Of a stretch of 64,000 nt of DNA, positions 34,875-44,177 are shown in pieces. Under the pieces are notes generated by a model. The model did not search any database. It was not told the DNA's origin and worked only from the letters and a program-made list of their open reading frames with translations. Positions within the stretch are counted from its first letter, which is position 1, and every line of letters starts with the position of its first letter. The position numbers and the translations under genes were made by a program. This DNA comes from Enterobacter sp. JUb54 (GTDB lineage: Bacteria; Pseudomonadota; Gammaproteobacteria; Enterobacterales; Enterobacteriaceae): assembly GCF_014298075.1 (NCBI RefSeq), contig NZ_CP060418.1, forward strand, positions 1,054,001-1,118,000, written 5' to 3'.

Positions 34875-34895
34875 ATGACGGATTTTGGTCGGTTA

Positions 34896-35012
34896 ATGGG
34901 TCAGTCGTTTATTACCAGAGACGGCGAAGCGATCGAGAGTGAGGATGTGGAGGTGTTCGGCGTCGTTACTGTTCCCGTTAACGATCTGCGTCGGGACGAC
35001 TACCCGATTTGA
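34896..35012 (+). pseudogene. Short fragment resembling the end of an S24/UmuD-like peptidase
   Basis: The last 38 codons of an open frame read MGQSFITRDGEAIESEDVEV, then FGVVTVPVNDLRRDDYPI and a stop. EDxxVFGVVT resembles the C-terminal strand of LexA/UmuD-type proteins (compare [11 protein letters not shown] in the intact umuD of this window). No catalytic Ser or Lys region precedes it. Probably debris of a phage repressor or UmuD-like gene; the family is uncertain. Confidence 0.35.
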
Positions 35013-35442
35013 TGCTGATGGCTTTGTGGCGTAACTAAGAGGCACGGCAGGGAAAATGCGGCTGCAGGCAGGTCACAAACGGATCTTAAGTGATTGATAA
35101 ATAGTGACTGGATTTGTGGTTTAATGTAGTGAATTGCAGTGTATTTTTTAATCTATCCTGCGTATAACTTTATGATCTATATATGTATTGTGTGTTTTTC
35201 TTTCACTTTTGTATCTAAAGTGTCGTTTGATTAACAATTGCAAAAAATTATCTCAGACATTAACCACATTGTACGGAAAATGTACAGTGGTGCAGCATTT
35301 GCGGTGCCAAAGTGATATTTCTAAAGCAACTTCTGGGCACAGAAGATAAACTGTCGGGAGTGAAAAAAATGTTATTATCCGTCCTGCGTCCAGGACGCTA
35401 CAATGAAAATTACTGCCGTATAGAAGTTAAGGAAGCATGACA
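35013..35442. other. AT-rich intergenic region upstream of grxD
   Basis: No gene is seen. The segment 35100-35300 is markedly AT-richer than both flanks, typical of an integration boundary or H-NS-bound DNA. Closer to grxD lie a GTCCTG-CGTC-CAGGAC hairpin (35383-35398) and a TACAAT hexamer (about 35399), the likely promoter area of grxD. Confidence 0.5.
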
Positions 35443-35790
35443 ATGACCACGACTGTAGAAAAAATCCAACGTCAAATCGCTGAAAACCCGATCCTGCTGT
35501 ACATGAAAGGGTCCCCGAAACTGCCAAGCTGCGGTTTTTCCGCCCAGGCAGTGCAGGCACTCTCTGCATGTGGCGAACGTTTTGCTTACGTTGATATCCT
35601 GCAGAACCCGGATATTCGCGCGGAAATGCCGAAATACGCGAACTGGCCGACCTTCCCGCAGCTGTGGGTGGATGGCGAGCTGGTTGGTGGTTGCGACATC
35701 GTGATTGAAATGTATCAGCGCGGCGAACTGCAGCAGCTGATCAAAGAAACGGCGGCTAAGTACAACAGCGAAGCGCCGAAAGCAGAATAA
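35443..35790 (+). CDS. grxD: Monothiol glutaredoxin 4
   Basis: A 115-residue protein; ATG 35443 is chosen because the family starts M-(S/T)-T-T-(I/V)-E-K and an AGGAAG site precedes. The CGFS active site (LPSCGFSAQ) identifies a monothiol glutaredoxin, which binds a [2Fe-2S] cluster with glutathione and delivers it to targets with BolA partners. WPTFPQLWVDGELVGGCDI is the glutathione-binding region. A strong bidirectional terminator separates it from the convergent rnt gene. Confidence 0.97.
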   Translation: MTTTVEKIQRQIAENPILLYMKGSPKLPSCGFSAQAVQALSACGERFAYVDILQNPDIRAEMPKYANWPTFPQLWVDGELVGGCDIVIEMYQRGELQQLIKETAAKYNSEAPKAE

Positions 35791-35803
35791 ACCTGCGAAA
35801 AGT

Positions 35804-35834
35804 AAAAAGCGACTTCCGTGGAAGTCGCTTTTTT
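35804..35834. terminator. Bidirectional terminator between grxD and rnt
   Basis: AAAAAGCGACTTC and GAAGTCGCTTTTT form a long perfect stem around CGTG, with T-tracts on both strands. Confidence 0.92.
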
Positions 35835-35841
35835 TTGTCTT

Positions 35842-36489
35842 TTATTGTTGTTCGGCGAGTGGCAACGGCCAGCCGCCAAGGCGTTTCCAGCGATTGACGA
35901 TTTCGCAAAACAGCTGGGCGGTCTGATCGGTATCGTACAGCGCCGAGTGCGCCTTGCTACCATCAAACGCCATTCCGGCGGCCAGACACGCTTTGGACAA
36001 CACCGTCTGACCCAGAGCCAGCCCGCTCAGCGCGGCGGTATCAAAGGTCACAAAAGGGTGAAACGGATTACGTTTAAGCCCGGCGCGTTCGGCGGCAGCC
36101 ATCGTAAAGGTGAGATCGAAGGTGGCGTTGTGCGCCACCATGATGGCACGATTACAATCGTTATCCTTAATCCCTTTACGCACCATTTTGAAAATGGCGT
36201 GCAGGGCGTCGTACTCGCTCACTGCTCCGCGCTCGGGGTCGTTCGGATTGATGCCGTTAAAGGCCAGCGCTTCAGGCTGAAGATTGGCGCCTTCGAAAGG
36301 TTCAACATGAAAATGCAACGTTTCGTCCGGCATCAACCAGCCTTGCTCATCCATTTTTAAGGTAATGGCGGCGATCTCAAGCAGGGCATCGGTTTTCGCA
36401 TTAAATCCGGCGGTTTCTACATCAATAACCACGGGGTAGAAACCACGAAAACGGTCGCACAGACCATTAAGTTGAACGTTCTCGGACAT
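35842..36489 (-). CDS. rnt: Ribonuclease T
   Basis: A 215-residue DEDDh exonuclease, full length. [11 protein letters not shown] gives the first DxE pair, VAHNATFD the second Asp, and [14 protein letters not shown] the catalytic His and last Asp. RNase T trims the 3' ends of tRNA (including CCA turnover), 5S and 23S rRNA as a dimer. In E. coli it also neighbours grxD. It is transcribed in the same direction as the nemR-nemA-gloA group, with gloA 106 bp upstream. Confidence 0.97.
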   Translation of the reverse strand: MSENVQLNGLCDRFRGFYPVVIDVETAGFNAKTDALLEIAAITLKMDEQGWLMPDETLHFHVEPFEGANLQPEALAFNGINPNDPERGAVSEYDALHAIFKMVRKGIKDNDCNRAIMVAHNATFDLTFTMAAAERAGLKRNPFHPFVTFDTAALSGLALGQTVLSKACLAAGMAFDGSKAHSALYDTDQTAQLFCEIVNRWKRLGGWPLPLAEQQ

Positions 36490-36567
36490 CAGATTCTCTT
36501 CACTGGAAAAAAGTAGCGCGCATTATGGCAAATTTTGCCGTGCCTTGCAGCAGGAAGGGGGAGAAAA

Positions 36568-36590
36568 CAGCGGGCGCCGGTGCGCCCGAA
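36568..36590 (-). terminator. Likely gloA terminator hairpin
   Basis: GGGCG-CCGGTG-CGCCC stem just downstream of gloA, followed on the minus strand by GCTGTTTTCT. A weak T-tract lowers confidence. Confidence 0.5.
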
Positions 36591-36595
36591 GCCGG

Positions 36596-37003
36596 TTAGT
36601 GACCGAGACCTTTGCCAGCGTCTTTCTCTTCAATCAGTTCGATTTTGTAACCATCAGGATCTTCAACGAAAGCGATAACCGTCGTGCCGCCTTTGACCGG
36701 GCCGGCTTCGCGAGTGACGTTGCCGCCGTTCTGGCGAATCAGCTCACAGGCCTCGGCTGCGTTCTCTACGCTCAGCGCGATATGGCCGTAGGCGTTACCG
36801 AGGTCATACTTGTCGACGCCCCAGTTGTAGGTCAGCTCGATGACGGCGGTATCGGTTTCTTCACCGTAACCGACGAAGGCCAGCGAGTATTTATACTCGG
36901 TGTTTTCGCTGGTGCGCAGCAGCTTCATGCCCAGCACGTTGGTGTAAAACTCGATAGAACGCTGCAGATCGCCAACGCGCAGCATGGTGTGAAGTAAGCG
37001 CAT
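36596..37003 (-). CDS. gloA: Glyoxalase I (lactoylglutathione lyase)
   Basis: A 135-residue VOC-fold protein. The two beta-alpha-beta-beta-beta repeats carry the metal ligands: His5 (RLLHTML), Glu in AVIELTYNW, His in GHIALSV and Glu in [10 protein letters not shown]. It converts the methylglyoxal-glutathione hemithioacetal to S-lactoylglutathione using Ni2+. It lies downstream of nemA, as in E. coli where nemR-nemA-gloA form an electrophile-induced operon. Confidence 0.97.
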   Translation of the reverse strand: MRLLHTMLRVGDLQRSIEFYTNVLGMKLLRTSENTEYKYSLAFVGYGEETDTAVIELTYNWGVDKYDLGNAYGHIALSVENAAEACELIRQNGGNVTREAGPVKGGTTVIAFVEDPDGYKIELIEEKDAGKGLGH

Positions 37004-37111
37004 GATTTTATACTCCTTTATTACAGCCTCCAGACAGAAGCCGTATATACGATGGTCAGAATAGTGTCAGAAAACGGCCAGGACGTTTCTAACACAGAGG
37101 CACTATAACGC

Positions 37112-37135
37112 AAAAAAGCCGCCATTTCAGGCGGC
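37112..37135 (-). terminator. Hairpin between nemA and gloA
   Basis: GCCGCC-ATTTCA-GGCGGC stem; the minus-strand reading has six T residues after it. It may attenuate nemRA transcription before gloA. Confidence 0.7.
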
Positions 37136-37229
37136 CCTGACAATCTCATCCCGATTAGCGCCCCGATGCGCACGCTGAGCGGGCAAAGGGGAACATGGTG
37201 GCGGGATACCGCCGCGCTAATCCGGGAAA

Positions 37230-38327
37230 TTACAGCGTCGGATAATCGGTATAACCTTCTGCGCCACCGCCGTAGAAGCTTTCCGGGCGCTGCGGGTTCA
37301 GCGGTGCTTTATGCTGCAAACGAGCCACCAGATCCGGGTTGGCGATATAGTCGCGACCAAAGGCCACCGCGTCGATTAACCCTTTGCCGATCAGATCGTT
37401 GGCTTTTTCCACGGTGTAGGCACCGGCACCGATAATCGCCCCTGGGAAACGGGCGCGAACTTTCTGACGGAACGCGTCGCTATACGGCTGACCACCGGCC
37501 CAGTCCGGCTCGGACATGTGCAGGTAGGCGATCCCGCGTTTGGCCAGCTCTTCAATCAGATACAGCGCATCTTCTTCTTCATTCGGACCGTTATCGACAT
37601 TCTGGAAACTGCCAATCGGCGAGACGCGGATGCCGATACGATCGGCGCTCCACTCTTTGCTGACCGCATCAACCACTTCCAGCACCAGGCGCGCGCGGTT
37701 TTCGACGCTGCCGCCATACTGGTCAGTACGGTGGTTGGAGGACGGGGAGAGGAACTGGTGCAGCAGGTAGCCGTGGGCCGAGTGCAGTTCAACAAGATCA
37801 AAGCCGGCGTCGCGGGCGTTACCTACCGCCTGGCGGAAATCGTCAACGATACCCGGGATTTCAGCGGTTTCCAGCGCGCGCGGCATTGAGGTATCGACGC
37901 GGATCGCATGGCCGTTTTCATCGCGCAGGGAAGTTCGGGTGCCTGCGCTGAGAGCGGAAGGCGCTACCGGCGCTTCGCCGCCAGGCTGCAGGGAGTTGTG
38001 GGAGATACGGCCGGTGTGCCACAGCTGAACGGCGATATGCCCCTCTTCAGCGTGAACGCCAGCGGTAATTTTCTGCCATGCGGCAATTTGTTCCGGGCTG
38101 TGCAGACCCGGTGCACCGGCGTAGCCTTTCGCCTGGGCCGAAATCTGCGTGGCTTCGGTGATAATCAGACCGGAGCTGGCGCGTTGACGATAGTACTCTG
38201 CCATCAGCGGGGTCGGGATATCGCCCGGCTCGATGCTGCGCAGACGCGTCAATGGAGCCATAAATACGCGGTTAGGTACGGTTACCGCACCGACTTTCAA
38301 GGGTGAAAACAGTTTTGATTCGGACAT
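37230..38327 (-). CDS. nemA: N-ethylmaleimide reductase (Old Yellow Enzyme family)
   Basis: A 365-residue FMN-dependent TIM-barrel oxidoreductase. [21 protein letters not shown] at the N-terminus, [40 protein letters not shown] (substrate-binding His pair and catalytic Tyr) and the C-terminal [11 protein letters not shown] phosphate-binding segment are diagnostic. It reduces electrophilic alkenes, nitro compounds and aldehydes with NADPH. It follows nemR by 53 nt and an imperfect NemR-like box (38341) lies in that gap. Confidence 0.96.
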   Translation of the reverse strand: MSESKLFSPLKVGAVTVPNRVFMAPLTRLRSIEPGDIPTPLMAEYYRQRASSGLIITEATQISAQAKGYAGAPGLHSPEQIAAWQKITAGVHAEEGHIAVQLWHTGRISHNSLQPGGEAPVAPSALSAGTRTSLRDENGHAIRVDTSMPRALETAEIPGIVDDFRQAVGNARDAGFDLVELHSAHGYLLHQFLSPSSNHRTDQYGGSVENRARLVLEVVDAVSKEWSADRIGIRVSPIGSFQNVDNGPNEEEDALYLIEELAKRGIAYLHMSEPDWAGGQPYSDAFRQKVRARFPGAIIGAGAYTVEKANDLIGKGLIDAVAFGRDYIANPDLVARLQHKAPLNPQRPESFYGGGAEGYTDYPTL

Positions 38328-38340
38328 GATGACTCCTGAG

Positions 38341-38355
38341 TAGACCGGTCGTCTA
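38341..38355. promoter_or_regulatory. Possible secondary NemR operator
   Basis: TAGAC-CGGTC-GTCTA palindrome 14 bp upstream of the nemA start; related to the perfect box upstream of nemR but with different spacing. Confidence 0.4.
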
Positions 38356-38380
38356 GAAATTCGGTAAATAAAAACGCCTG

Positions 38381-38980
38381 TTAAACGTCAGGCGCAGCAA
38401 TAATGTGTTTCGCATGGGCGAGGGCACTTTCCAGAGGCATCGCACTATGGGTAATCTTGGCCTGCAAATTGGCACCCAGCCACAGGGAGTACAGCACCTG
38501 GGAGAGGGTGAATGCATCGCCACTAAACTGCAGGCTGCCTTCCTGGCGTCCGTGCTCCAGCGCGTCACCCAGCAGATGAATAATCTGGCTGGCGCCTTTG
38601 TTCATTTCTTCACGCATCGATTCAGACAGGTCGCACACTTCTGCGGAAAGTTTCACCGTCAGACAGCCGCTGATAATGCCCTGCTGGCAAAACTGCGTCA
38701 GGGTGTGCTGGTAGTACGCCAGCAGACGATCGCGATAGTTGCCTTCGCCGTGGGAAAAGTGCTCCACCAGTCGCTGAAGATAGCCGGCGTAGTGATATTC
38801 CAGCAGCGCAACGCCGTAAGCTTCCTTTGAGCGAAAATAGTGGTAGAAAGAGCCTTTCGGCACTTCTGCTATTTTTAACAGTTCGCTCAGTCCCATGCCG
38901 GTAAAACCGCGGTGCATGCACAGCTGTTCACCGGTGGCAAGGATGTGTTCGCGGGTATCGCATTCGCTATGTTTGTTCAT
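38381..38980 (-). CDS. nemR: TetR-family electrophile/hypochlorite-sensing repressor
   Basis: A 199-residue protein; the ATG at 38980 is chosen because family members start MNKH and an in-frame ATG three codons upstream lacks support. The N-terminal helix-turn-helix is [41 protein letters not shown]. Cysteines equivalent to the redox-sensing ones are present ([22 protein letters not shown]). Bleach or electrophile modification releases it from the operator at 38995, derepressing nemR-nemA-gloA. Confidence 0.95.
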   Translation of the reverse strand: MNKHSECDTREHILATGEQLCMHRGFTGMGLSELLKIAEVPKGSFYHYFRSKEAYGVALLEYHYAGYLQRLVEHFSHGEGNYRDRLLAYYQHTLTQFCQQGIISGCLTVKLSAEVCDLSESMREEMNKGASQIIHLLGDALEHGRQEGSLQFSGDAFTLSQVLYSLWLGANLQAKITHSAMPLESALAHAKHIIAAPDV

Positions 38981-38994
38981 GGGGCTCACTGTAA

Positions 38995-39010
38995 TAGACC
39001 GATTGGTCTA
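38995..39010. promoter_or_regulatory. NemR operator upstream of nemR
   Basis: TAGACC-GATT-GGTCTA, a perfect 6-bp-arm palindrome 14 bp before the nemR start; matches the known operator type of NemR. Confidence 0.75.
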
Positions 39011-39123
39011 ATGCAAGAAAAAAAGTAAAGTGCCGCCTGGCGCAGAGCCTGAAGAACAAAAGTTGCGTAGTCCGGTTGAAACGTCTTCAATAAACGATAC
39101 AGATCAGCGACGGGGGCAGTGTG

Positions 39124-39363
39124 GTGGCAGAGCAGCTGGAGTTTTTCCCGGTACAAAGTCCGTGCCGGGGAATTTGTCAGTCAGATGAGCGCGGCTTTTG
39201 CCGGGGCTGCTTTCGCAGTCGCGAGGAGCGTTTTCAATGGCAAACCATGAGTGATGTGCAAAAACAGGATGTCCTGCGCCTGTGCCGCCAGCGATTGCTG
39301 CGCAAATTACGCGCGAATAAACCCCAGGCCGCGGAAGAACCGCAGCAACCCTCACTGTTTTAA
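39124..39363 (+). CDS. ydhL: DUF1289 protein YdhL
   Basis: A 79-residue protein starting at GTG 39124 (second of two consecutive GTG codons), to match the family start MAEQLEFFPV. The N-terminal SPCRGICQSDERGFCRGCFR contains four cysteines in a CxxxC...CxxC arrangement, the DUF1289 signature suggesting metal or iron-sulfur binding. The rest is basic and helical. Function unknown. Located as in E. coli between nemR and ydhF. Confidence 0.9.
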   Translation: MAEQLEFFPVQSPCRGICQSDERGFCRGCFRSREERFQWQTMSDVQKQDVLRLCRQRLLRKLRANKPQAAEEPQQPSLF

Positions 39364-39411
39364 TGACAAAATTGCGTATACTCAACCCACTTATTTGTTG
39401 AGGATGTCGTT

Positions 39412-40308
39412 ATGGTTCAGCGTATTGCTATGGCTCCACAGGGGCCGGAATTCTCGCGTTTTGTTATGGGCTACTGGCGGTTGATGGACTGGAACATGTC
39501 CCCCAGCGCGCTGGTGAGTTTTATCGAGCAGCACCTGGATCTGGGCATTACGACCATCGACCATGCGGATATTTACGGTGATTATCAGTGTGAAGCGGCG
39601 TTTGGTGAAGCCCTCAAGCTGGCACCGCACCTGCGTAGCCGGATGGAGATTGTCAGCAAGTGCGGGATTGCCACCAAAGCCCGCGCCGAAAACACCATCG
39701 GCCACTATATTACCGACCGTGACCACATCGTTTTAAGCGCGGAACAGTCCCTGCGTAATCTGGCGACCGATCATCTGGATCTGCTGCTGATTCACCGCCC
39801 GGACCCGTTGATGAACGCGGACGAGGTGGCGGAAGCCTTCCTCGCGCTGCATCACAGCGGTAAAGTCCGTCACTTCGGCGTATCCAACTTTACGCCGGCG
39901 CAGTTTACCCTGCTGCAATCGCGCCTGCCGTTTACCCTGGCCACTAACCAGGTGGAAATCTCTCCGGTGCATCAGCCGCTGTTGCTGGATGGCACCCTGG
40001 ACCAGCTCCAGCAGCTGCGCATCCGGCCGATGGCCTGGTCGTGCCTTGGCGGTGGCAGCCTGTTCAATGACGAGCGCTTCCAGCCGCTGCGCGATGAACT
40101 GGCGCAGGTCGCTCATGAGCTGAACGCCGAGAGCATTGAACAGGTGGTGTATGCGTGGATCCTGCGCCTGCCGTCCCAGCCGCTGCCGATTATCGGCTCC
40201 GGAAAAATAGAGCGCGTGCGCTCGGCGGTGGTGGCAGAGAAACTGAACATGTCTCGCCAGCAGTGGTTCCGCATCCGTAAAGCGGCGTTAGGTTACGACG
40301 TCCCGTAA
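39412..40308 (+). CDS. ydhF: Aldo/keto reductase YdhF
   Basis: A 298-residue (beta/alpha)8 oxidoreductase. DHADIYGDY provides catalytic Asp and Tyr, IVSKCG the lysine, and LLIHRPDPL the histidine; the C-terminal IIGSGKIERVRSAV binds NADPH. Physiological substrate is unknown. The start ATG lies 49 nt after ydhL. It is convergent with ydhK, with a GC-rich hairpin (40318-40339) between them. Confidence 0.93.
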   Translation: MVQRIAMAPQGPEFSRFVMGYWRLMDWNMSPSALVSFIEQHLDLGITTIDHADIYGDYQCEAAFGEALKLAPHLRSRMEIVSKCGIATKARAENTIGHYITDRDHIVLSAEQSLRNLATDHLDLLLIHRPDPLMNADEVAEAFLALHHSGKVRHFGVSNFTPAQFTLLQSRLPFTLATNQVEISPVHQPLLLDGTLDQLQQLRIRPMAWSCLGGGSLFNDERFQPLRDELAQVAHELNAESIEQVVYAWILRLPSQPLPIIGSGKIERVRSAVVAEKLNMSRQQWFRIRKAALGYDVP

Positions 40309-40317
40309 GCGTTATCC

Positions 40318-40339
40318 CGCCTCCGCGACGGCGGAGGCG
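40318..40339. terminator. Hairpin between convergent ydhF and ydhK
   Basis: CGCCTCCGC and GCGGAGGCG form a perfect 9-bp stem with a GACG loop; T-tracts are weak on both sides. Confidence 0.55.
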
Positions 40340-40340
40340 T

Positions 40341-42386
40341 TCACTGCGTTTTGTTCTCCACCATCGCGCTTTCCGTTATCGTCCCGATAGCGGGCGCCTG
40401 CTCAAGCTGAGACAGGGCGCAATACAGCCGCCAGATCACCGCTGCCAGCTCTTTCGCCGCCGGTTGATGGTGATGGCTCAGGGTGTCGCAAATATGCTGC
40501 AGCTCACGCAGCGTAGAGGCCAGCGGGCGTTGCTGAACGCCACGTTCGCTCATCACATCGCGCAGCAGACTAATACACAAATCACGAACCTGCGACAGCG
40601 GATCCGAACGGGTTTCCCATTCTCGCAGCTGCCAGACCACATGCGAACAGTTGAGCAGCACCACTCCCCAGCGCAGCAGCCAGCGGCGGGCCAGGGCATC
40701 CTGGCTGTGGCTTAACTGGCTGATATGGTGATACACCAGCGATTCAAACTCATGCTCGCTGTGCTGCGGGTGACGACTTAGCTGATCGACAAAGTGACGG
40801 CGTAACGTTTTGATATGACGCCGGCTCTTGCGCGCATCGGAACCCGGGCTAATCACCGCAAACGCCAGCCAGGCAAAGCCGACGCCGATGATTTTGCCGA
40901 GATTGTCGTTGAGGAAAGCGGCGAAGTCATACACCGGCGGGTTGGTCACCGAAATAAACGAGCCCATAAAAACAATCAGCTGTCCCCACAGACCGGCCAG
41001 CCTGGGCATCTGCAGCTTGAGCAATTGCATGGTGGTTAGCAGCGGGAACAGGAATAACAAAAACTGCCACAGATCGGTTATCTGTACCATCAGGCCGAAC
41101 TTCACTGCAAAGCTGAACACCGACAGCAAAACCAGCGTACGCATCAGTAACGTTAATGATTTGAACGGCGATGGCGAGACGGAGTAAAGCACGCAGCAGA
41201 TAGCCGCCAGGGTCAGCGCAGCGGCGCTGGCCTGCCACTGGGTGCTGATGCCCCAGGCGCCCACCGCCACCAGGGCACAAAAGGTCCTGATACCGTTCCA
41301 CAGCGCTTCAGCCTGATCGGTATGGCGCGCTAACGCCGGGGCGGACGGGACGTTAAATTCGGCGATCGCCGAGGCATTTTCCACCCGGCGGATCCAGCGG
41401 CTGCTGTCGAGATACAAACGACAAAAGTAGCGCAGGCGCTTCCACACGGCGAGGTGGCGGTAGTCGGCCCCGGCGGGAGGCGCCAGCGGGGCGATAATCC
41501 GCGCGACGCTGTAAAAATCGGCCTGCGGACTGGCGAGAGCGACGAGCAGCGTCTCCAGCACCTGGCGGGTCTCTGCCGGGGCTGCCGGCCAGTTGATCAA
41601 CATCCGGCGCAGGCTGGAGATGACGCTGGTGAGGCGCAGCTGCTGGTGGAGTAAATAATTGAGCAGCGGATTCTGCCGACGAAAACGGTAGTGGCTCCAG
41701 AAGGCCTGAATACGCAGCAGGTTCATGGTCAGAATTTGCCCGATCACGCTTTCGTGGGCGCTACGAATCGCATCGGTGGTTTCCGGCACCCACAGCAGAC
41801 TGGCGTGTTCAAGCAGGCGCGCGTGCATGTTTTTCAACGCCGTCAGCAGCGTGGTGCCGTCGGAGGTGCTGGGCATGATCATCATCATCAGCCCGCCGCA
41901 GAGGATCCCGACGATAACCTCGCACACTCGCGACTGCGCGATGGTCCACAGCTCATTGGCATCGGTAATGTTAATCACCGGGAAGGCGATTATCGCGCAG
42001 GTATAGCCGGCGAGCTGGAAGGCATAGGCCACGTTGTTGGTATACATCGCGCAGGCCCAGGTACAGAAGGCGATCCACGCCGAGATGCTGAGCAGGAACA
42101 GCCACGGGTCGTTGAGGGTATGCCCGGCGAGCAACAGCGCGGCGCAGGCCCCGAGCAGGCTGCCGGCGATGCGGCCAAAGCTTTTGCTGATCACCCCGCC
42201 GACGGTCGGGAAGCTGACGACGGCGGCGGAGGTCATCGCCCAGTAGGGCTCATCGAGGTTCAGCCAGTAGGCGATGCTCAGCGCCAGGCACATGGCGATG
42301 CCGTTGCGCAGCGCGTATCGCCACTGCGGCCGGCTGGCCTTAACCCACGGCAGCGCACGCCACAACAGGGCCTGCAGTTTCATCAT
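40341..42386 (-). CDS. ydhK: FUSC-family inner-membrane efflux protein YdhK
   Basis: A 681-residue protein with two clusters of about six membrane segments separated by soluble domains, the FUSC/AaeB architecture ([46 protein letters not shown] at the N-terminus; a second block around [25 protein letters not shown]). These act with an HlyD-type adaptor to export aromatic acids. Its ATG overlaps the ydhJ stop codon. It completes the ydhI-ydhJ-ydhK operon, paralogous to aaeXAB. Confidence 0.93.
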   Translation of the reverse strand: MMKLQALLWRALPWVKASRPQWRYALRNGIAMCLALSIAYWLNLDEPYWAMTSAAVVSFPTVGGVISKSFGRIAGSLLGACAALLLAGHTLNDPWLFLLSISAWIAFCTWACAMYTNNVAYAFQLAGYTCAIIAFPVINITDANELWTIAQSRVCEVIVGILCGGLMMMIMPSTSDGTTLLTALKNMHARLLEHASLLWVPETTDAIRSAHESVIGQILTMNLLRIQAFWSHYRFRRQNPLLNYLLHQQLRLTSVISSLRRMLINWPAAPAETRQVLETLLVALASPQADFYSVARIIAPLAPPAGADYRHLAVWKRLRYFCRLYLDSSRWIRRVENASAIAEFNVPSAPALARHTDQAEALWNGIRTFCALVAVGAWGISTQWQASAAALTLAAICCVLYSVSPSPFKSLTLLMRTLVLLSVFSFAVKFGLMVQITDLWQFLLFLFPLLTTMQLLKLQMPRLAGLWGQLIVFMGSFISVTNPPVYDFAAFLNDNLGKIIGVGFAWLAFAVISPGSDARKSRRHIKTLRRHFVDQLSRHPQHSEHEFESLVYHHISQLSHSQDALARRWLLRWGVVLLNCSHVVWQLREWETRSDPLSQVRDLCISLLRDVMSERGVQQRPLASTLRELQHICDTLSHHHQPAAKELAAVIWRLYCALSQLEQAPAIGTITESAMVENKTQ

Positions 42387-43279
42387 GGCGCGCCAATCGA
42401 GACGGTGCAGGTGGTACCGGAAACCAAGGTGGTCTCTGGCGGCAGGGCATCAAACTCGATGCGCACCGGCACGCGTTGGGCCAGACGCACCCACGGGATA
42501 TTGGGCTTGATGTTTGCCACCAGGCTGTTTCCCCCCTCGACGCTTTGGTCGACGATGGCACGGCCGATACTGCCTACGTGACCCTGTAACGTCTGTTTGC
42601 TGCTGTAGAGGACGATCTGCGCGCTATCGCCGGCGCGGATATGGCGCAGCTTGGTCTCTTCAAAGTAACCGATGACATAGAACGAATGGCTGTCGACCAG
42701 GGCAAAGACCGGATGACCGACGGCGGCATAGTCCCCGACCCGGGTGCTCAGATTAGTGACCCAGCCGTCGACCGGGGATTTCACCTCGGTCTGACCGAGC
42801 TGCCAGCGGGCGTGTTCCAGGCTGGCCTGCGCCACGCCAACGACCGCTTTGGCCGCCTCAAGGCCAGTATTGGCGGTATTCAGTGCGGTATTGACGTTCT
42901 CCAGATCTTCGGCGGAAATCGCATCTTTCGTCAGGTGACGGCGGCGCTGGGCATCGTTCGCCGCTTTGCTCTGTTCTGCTTTGGCTTTTGCCATCTCCGC
43001 CTGAGCCTTCGCGAGCTGCGCCTGGGCGTTCAGGAGGGCGATGCGGTAAGGGGTATCATCGATGCGAAACAGCACGTCGCCGGCTTTCACGAGCTGATTA
43101 TCGCGAACGTTAAGCTGAAGGATGCTGCCGGAAACCTGGGGCGTAATACTGACCTGCTCTGCGCGCACTTTGCCATCCCGGGTCCAGGGGGACTGGGTGT
43201 AGTAGTTCCACACCAGCCAGGCGGCAATGAGGGCGAGGGCGGCAACAAACAGGGTCGAGAGATATTTTAGTTTTTTCAT
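42383..43279 (-). CDS. ydhJ: HlyD-family membrane fusion protein YdhJ
   Basis: A 298-residue periplasmic adaptor with one N-terminal membrane anchor ([21 protein letters not shown]), a biotinyl-lipoyl-like half ([26 protein letters not shown]), a helical hairpin rich in Ala/Lys/Gln (residues about 85-150), and the second lipoyl half ([19 protein letters not shown]). It links YdhK to an outer-membrane channel, presumably TolC. It lies 10 nt downstream of ydhI. Confidence 0.94.
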   Translation of the reverse strand: MKKLKYLSTLFVAALALIAAWLVWNYYTQSPWTRDGKVRAEQVSITPQVSGSILQLNVRDNQLVKAGDVLFRIDDTPYRIALLNAQAQLAKAQAEMAKAKAEQSKAANDAQRRRHLTKDAISAEDLENVNTALNTANTGLEAAKAVVGVAQASLEHARWQLGQTEVKSPVDGWVTNLSTRVGDYAAVGHPVFALVDSHSFYVIGYFEETKLRHIRAGDSAQIVLYSSKQTLQGHVGSIGRAIVDQSVEGGNSLVANIKPNIPWVRLAQRVPVRIEFDALPPETTLVSGTTCTVSIGAP

Positions 43280-43289
43280 GTCGTGAACA

Positions 43290-43526
43290 TTACCAGGCAG
43301 TCAGTAAAACCAGAGCCAGACAAACGGAAAGCGCGAATAAGGACAGGTCCATTAGCAGGGGATGCCAGATATCACCGGCATACATCCAGTCGCGCAGCTG
43401 ACGATGGATCACCAGCCAGACAAAAAATCCCAGCAGAACGGCTTTAAACAGGGGAGGAAAGTAGATGGACGCGCCAAAAATCAGGTCCTGGAGCGACAAT
43501 CCTGACGTGTTAAGACTCAGTTTCAC
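43290..43526 (-). CDS. ydhI: DUF1656 small membrane protein YdhI
   Basis: A 78-residue protein starting at GTG (43526), which matches the E. coli length and start (M-K-x-x-L-N); a longer frame upstream has no family support. Two hydrophobic segments ([18 protein letters not shown] and [20 protein letters not shown]) flank [11 protein letters not shown]. This is the AaeX-type small subunit of the ydhIJK efflux operon. It is divergent from slyA. Confidence 0.9.
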   Translation of the reverse strand: MKLSLNTSGLSLQDLIFGASIYFPPLFKAVLLGFFVWLVIHRQLRDWMYAGDIWHPLLMDLSLFALSVCLALVLLTAW

Positions 43527-43676
43527 AAGCAAAAATCCTTTGCTATTGCAGGGAGTAAGTTCAGGGCATGCTACTATTACACAGTGTAAATCATTGTTTT
43601 GATGTTGGTGAATCAGGTAATTCATTTGTTTTGCTAATTTAAATACTGCAAACTATTCTAAAATCAGTATAATAAC

Positions 43677-43688
43677 TTAGCAAGCTAA
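43677..43688. promoter_or_regulatory. SlyA operator (autoregulatory box)
   Basis: TTAGCAAGCTAA is exactly the known SlyA consensus palindrome. It lies 17 bp upstream of the slyA start and about 150 bp from the divergent ydhI start, so SlyA may control both genes. Confidence 0.85.
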
Positions 43689-43704
43689 TTATAAGGAGAT
43701 GAAA

Positions 43705-44139
43705 TTGGAATCGCCACTAGGTTCTGATCTGGCACGTTTAGTCCGCGTCTGGCGCGCGCTGATCGACCATCGCCTGAAACCTCTGGAGTTAACGCAGACG
43801 CACTGGGTTACGCTGCACAATATTCATCAGCTGCCGCCTGAGCAGTCGCAAATTCAACTGGCGAAAGCGATTGGTATTGAGCAACCTTCTTTGGTGCGCA
43901 CCCTGGATCAGCTGGAGGAGAAAGGCCTTATTTCTCGCCAGACCTGTGCCAACGACAGGCGTGCGAAACGCATCAGGTTGACGGAAAAAGCGGAACCACT
44001 GATCAACGAAATGGAAGAGGTGATCGGTAAGACACGCGATGAAATTCTGTCCGGCATTTCACCAGAAGAGGTGGAAACGCTGCTCCATTTGGTGCGTAAA
44101 CTGGAACACAATATCCTCGATTTGCAGGCAAAAGACTAA
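43705..44139 (+). CDS. slyA: MarR-family transcriptional regulator SlyA
   Basis: A 144-residue protein. The start is TTG 43705 ([16 protein letters not shown]): AGGAG at 43694-43698 directly abuts the upstream ATG (43699), leaving no spacing, whereas the TTG has 6 nt, and this gives the E. coli length. The winged helix spans [44 protein letters not shown]. SlyA counters H-NS silencing and controls envelope and virulence genes. A consensus SlyA box is present upstream; a terminator follows. Confidence 0.96.
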   Translation: MESPLGSDLARLVRVWRALIDHRLKPLELTQTHWVTLHNIHQLPPEQSQIQLAKAIGIEQPSLVRTLDQLEEKGLISRQTCANDRRAKRIRLTEKAEPLINEMEEVIGKTRDEILSGISPEEVETLLHLVRKLEHNILDLQAKD

Positions 44140-44146
44140 TCTATTC

Positions 44147-44175
44147 AGGGCATTGATTTCTCAAGGCCCTTTTTT
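44147..44175 (+). terminator. slyA terminator
   Basis: AGGGC-A-TTGA...TCAA-G-GCCCT stem followed by five or more T residues; lies between convergent slyA and the GGDEF gene. Confidence 0.8.
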
Positions 44176-44177
44176 GC

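Noticed and set aside
41691-42581. 296-codon plus-strand open frame opposite ydhK/ydhJ
   Set aside because: Antisense frame of two well-supported genes, with low-complexity Gly/Gln/Arg composition.
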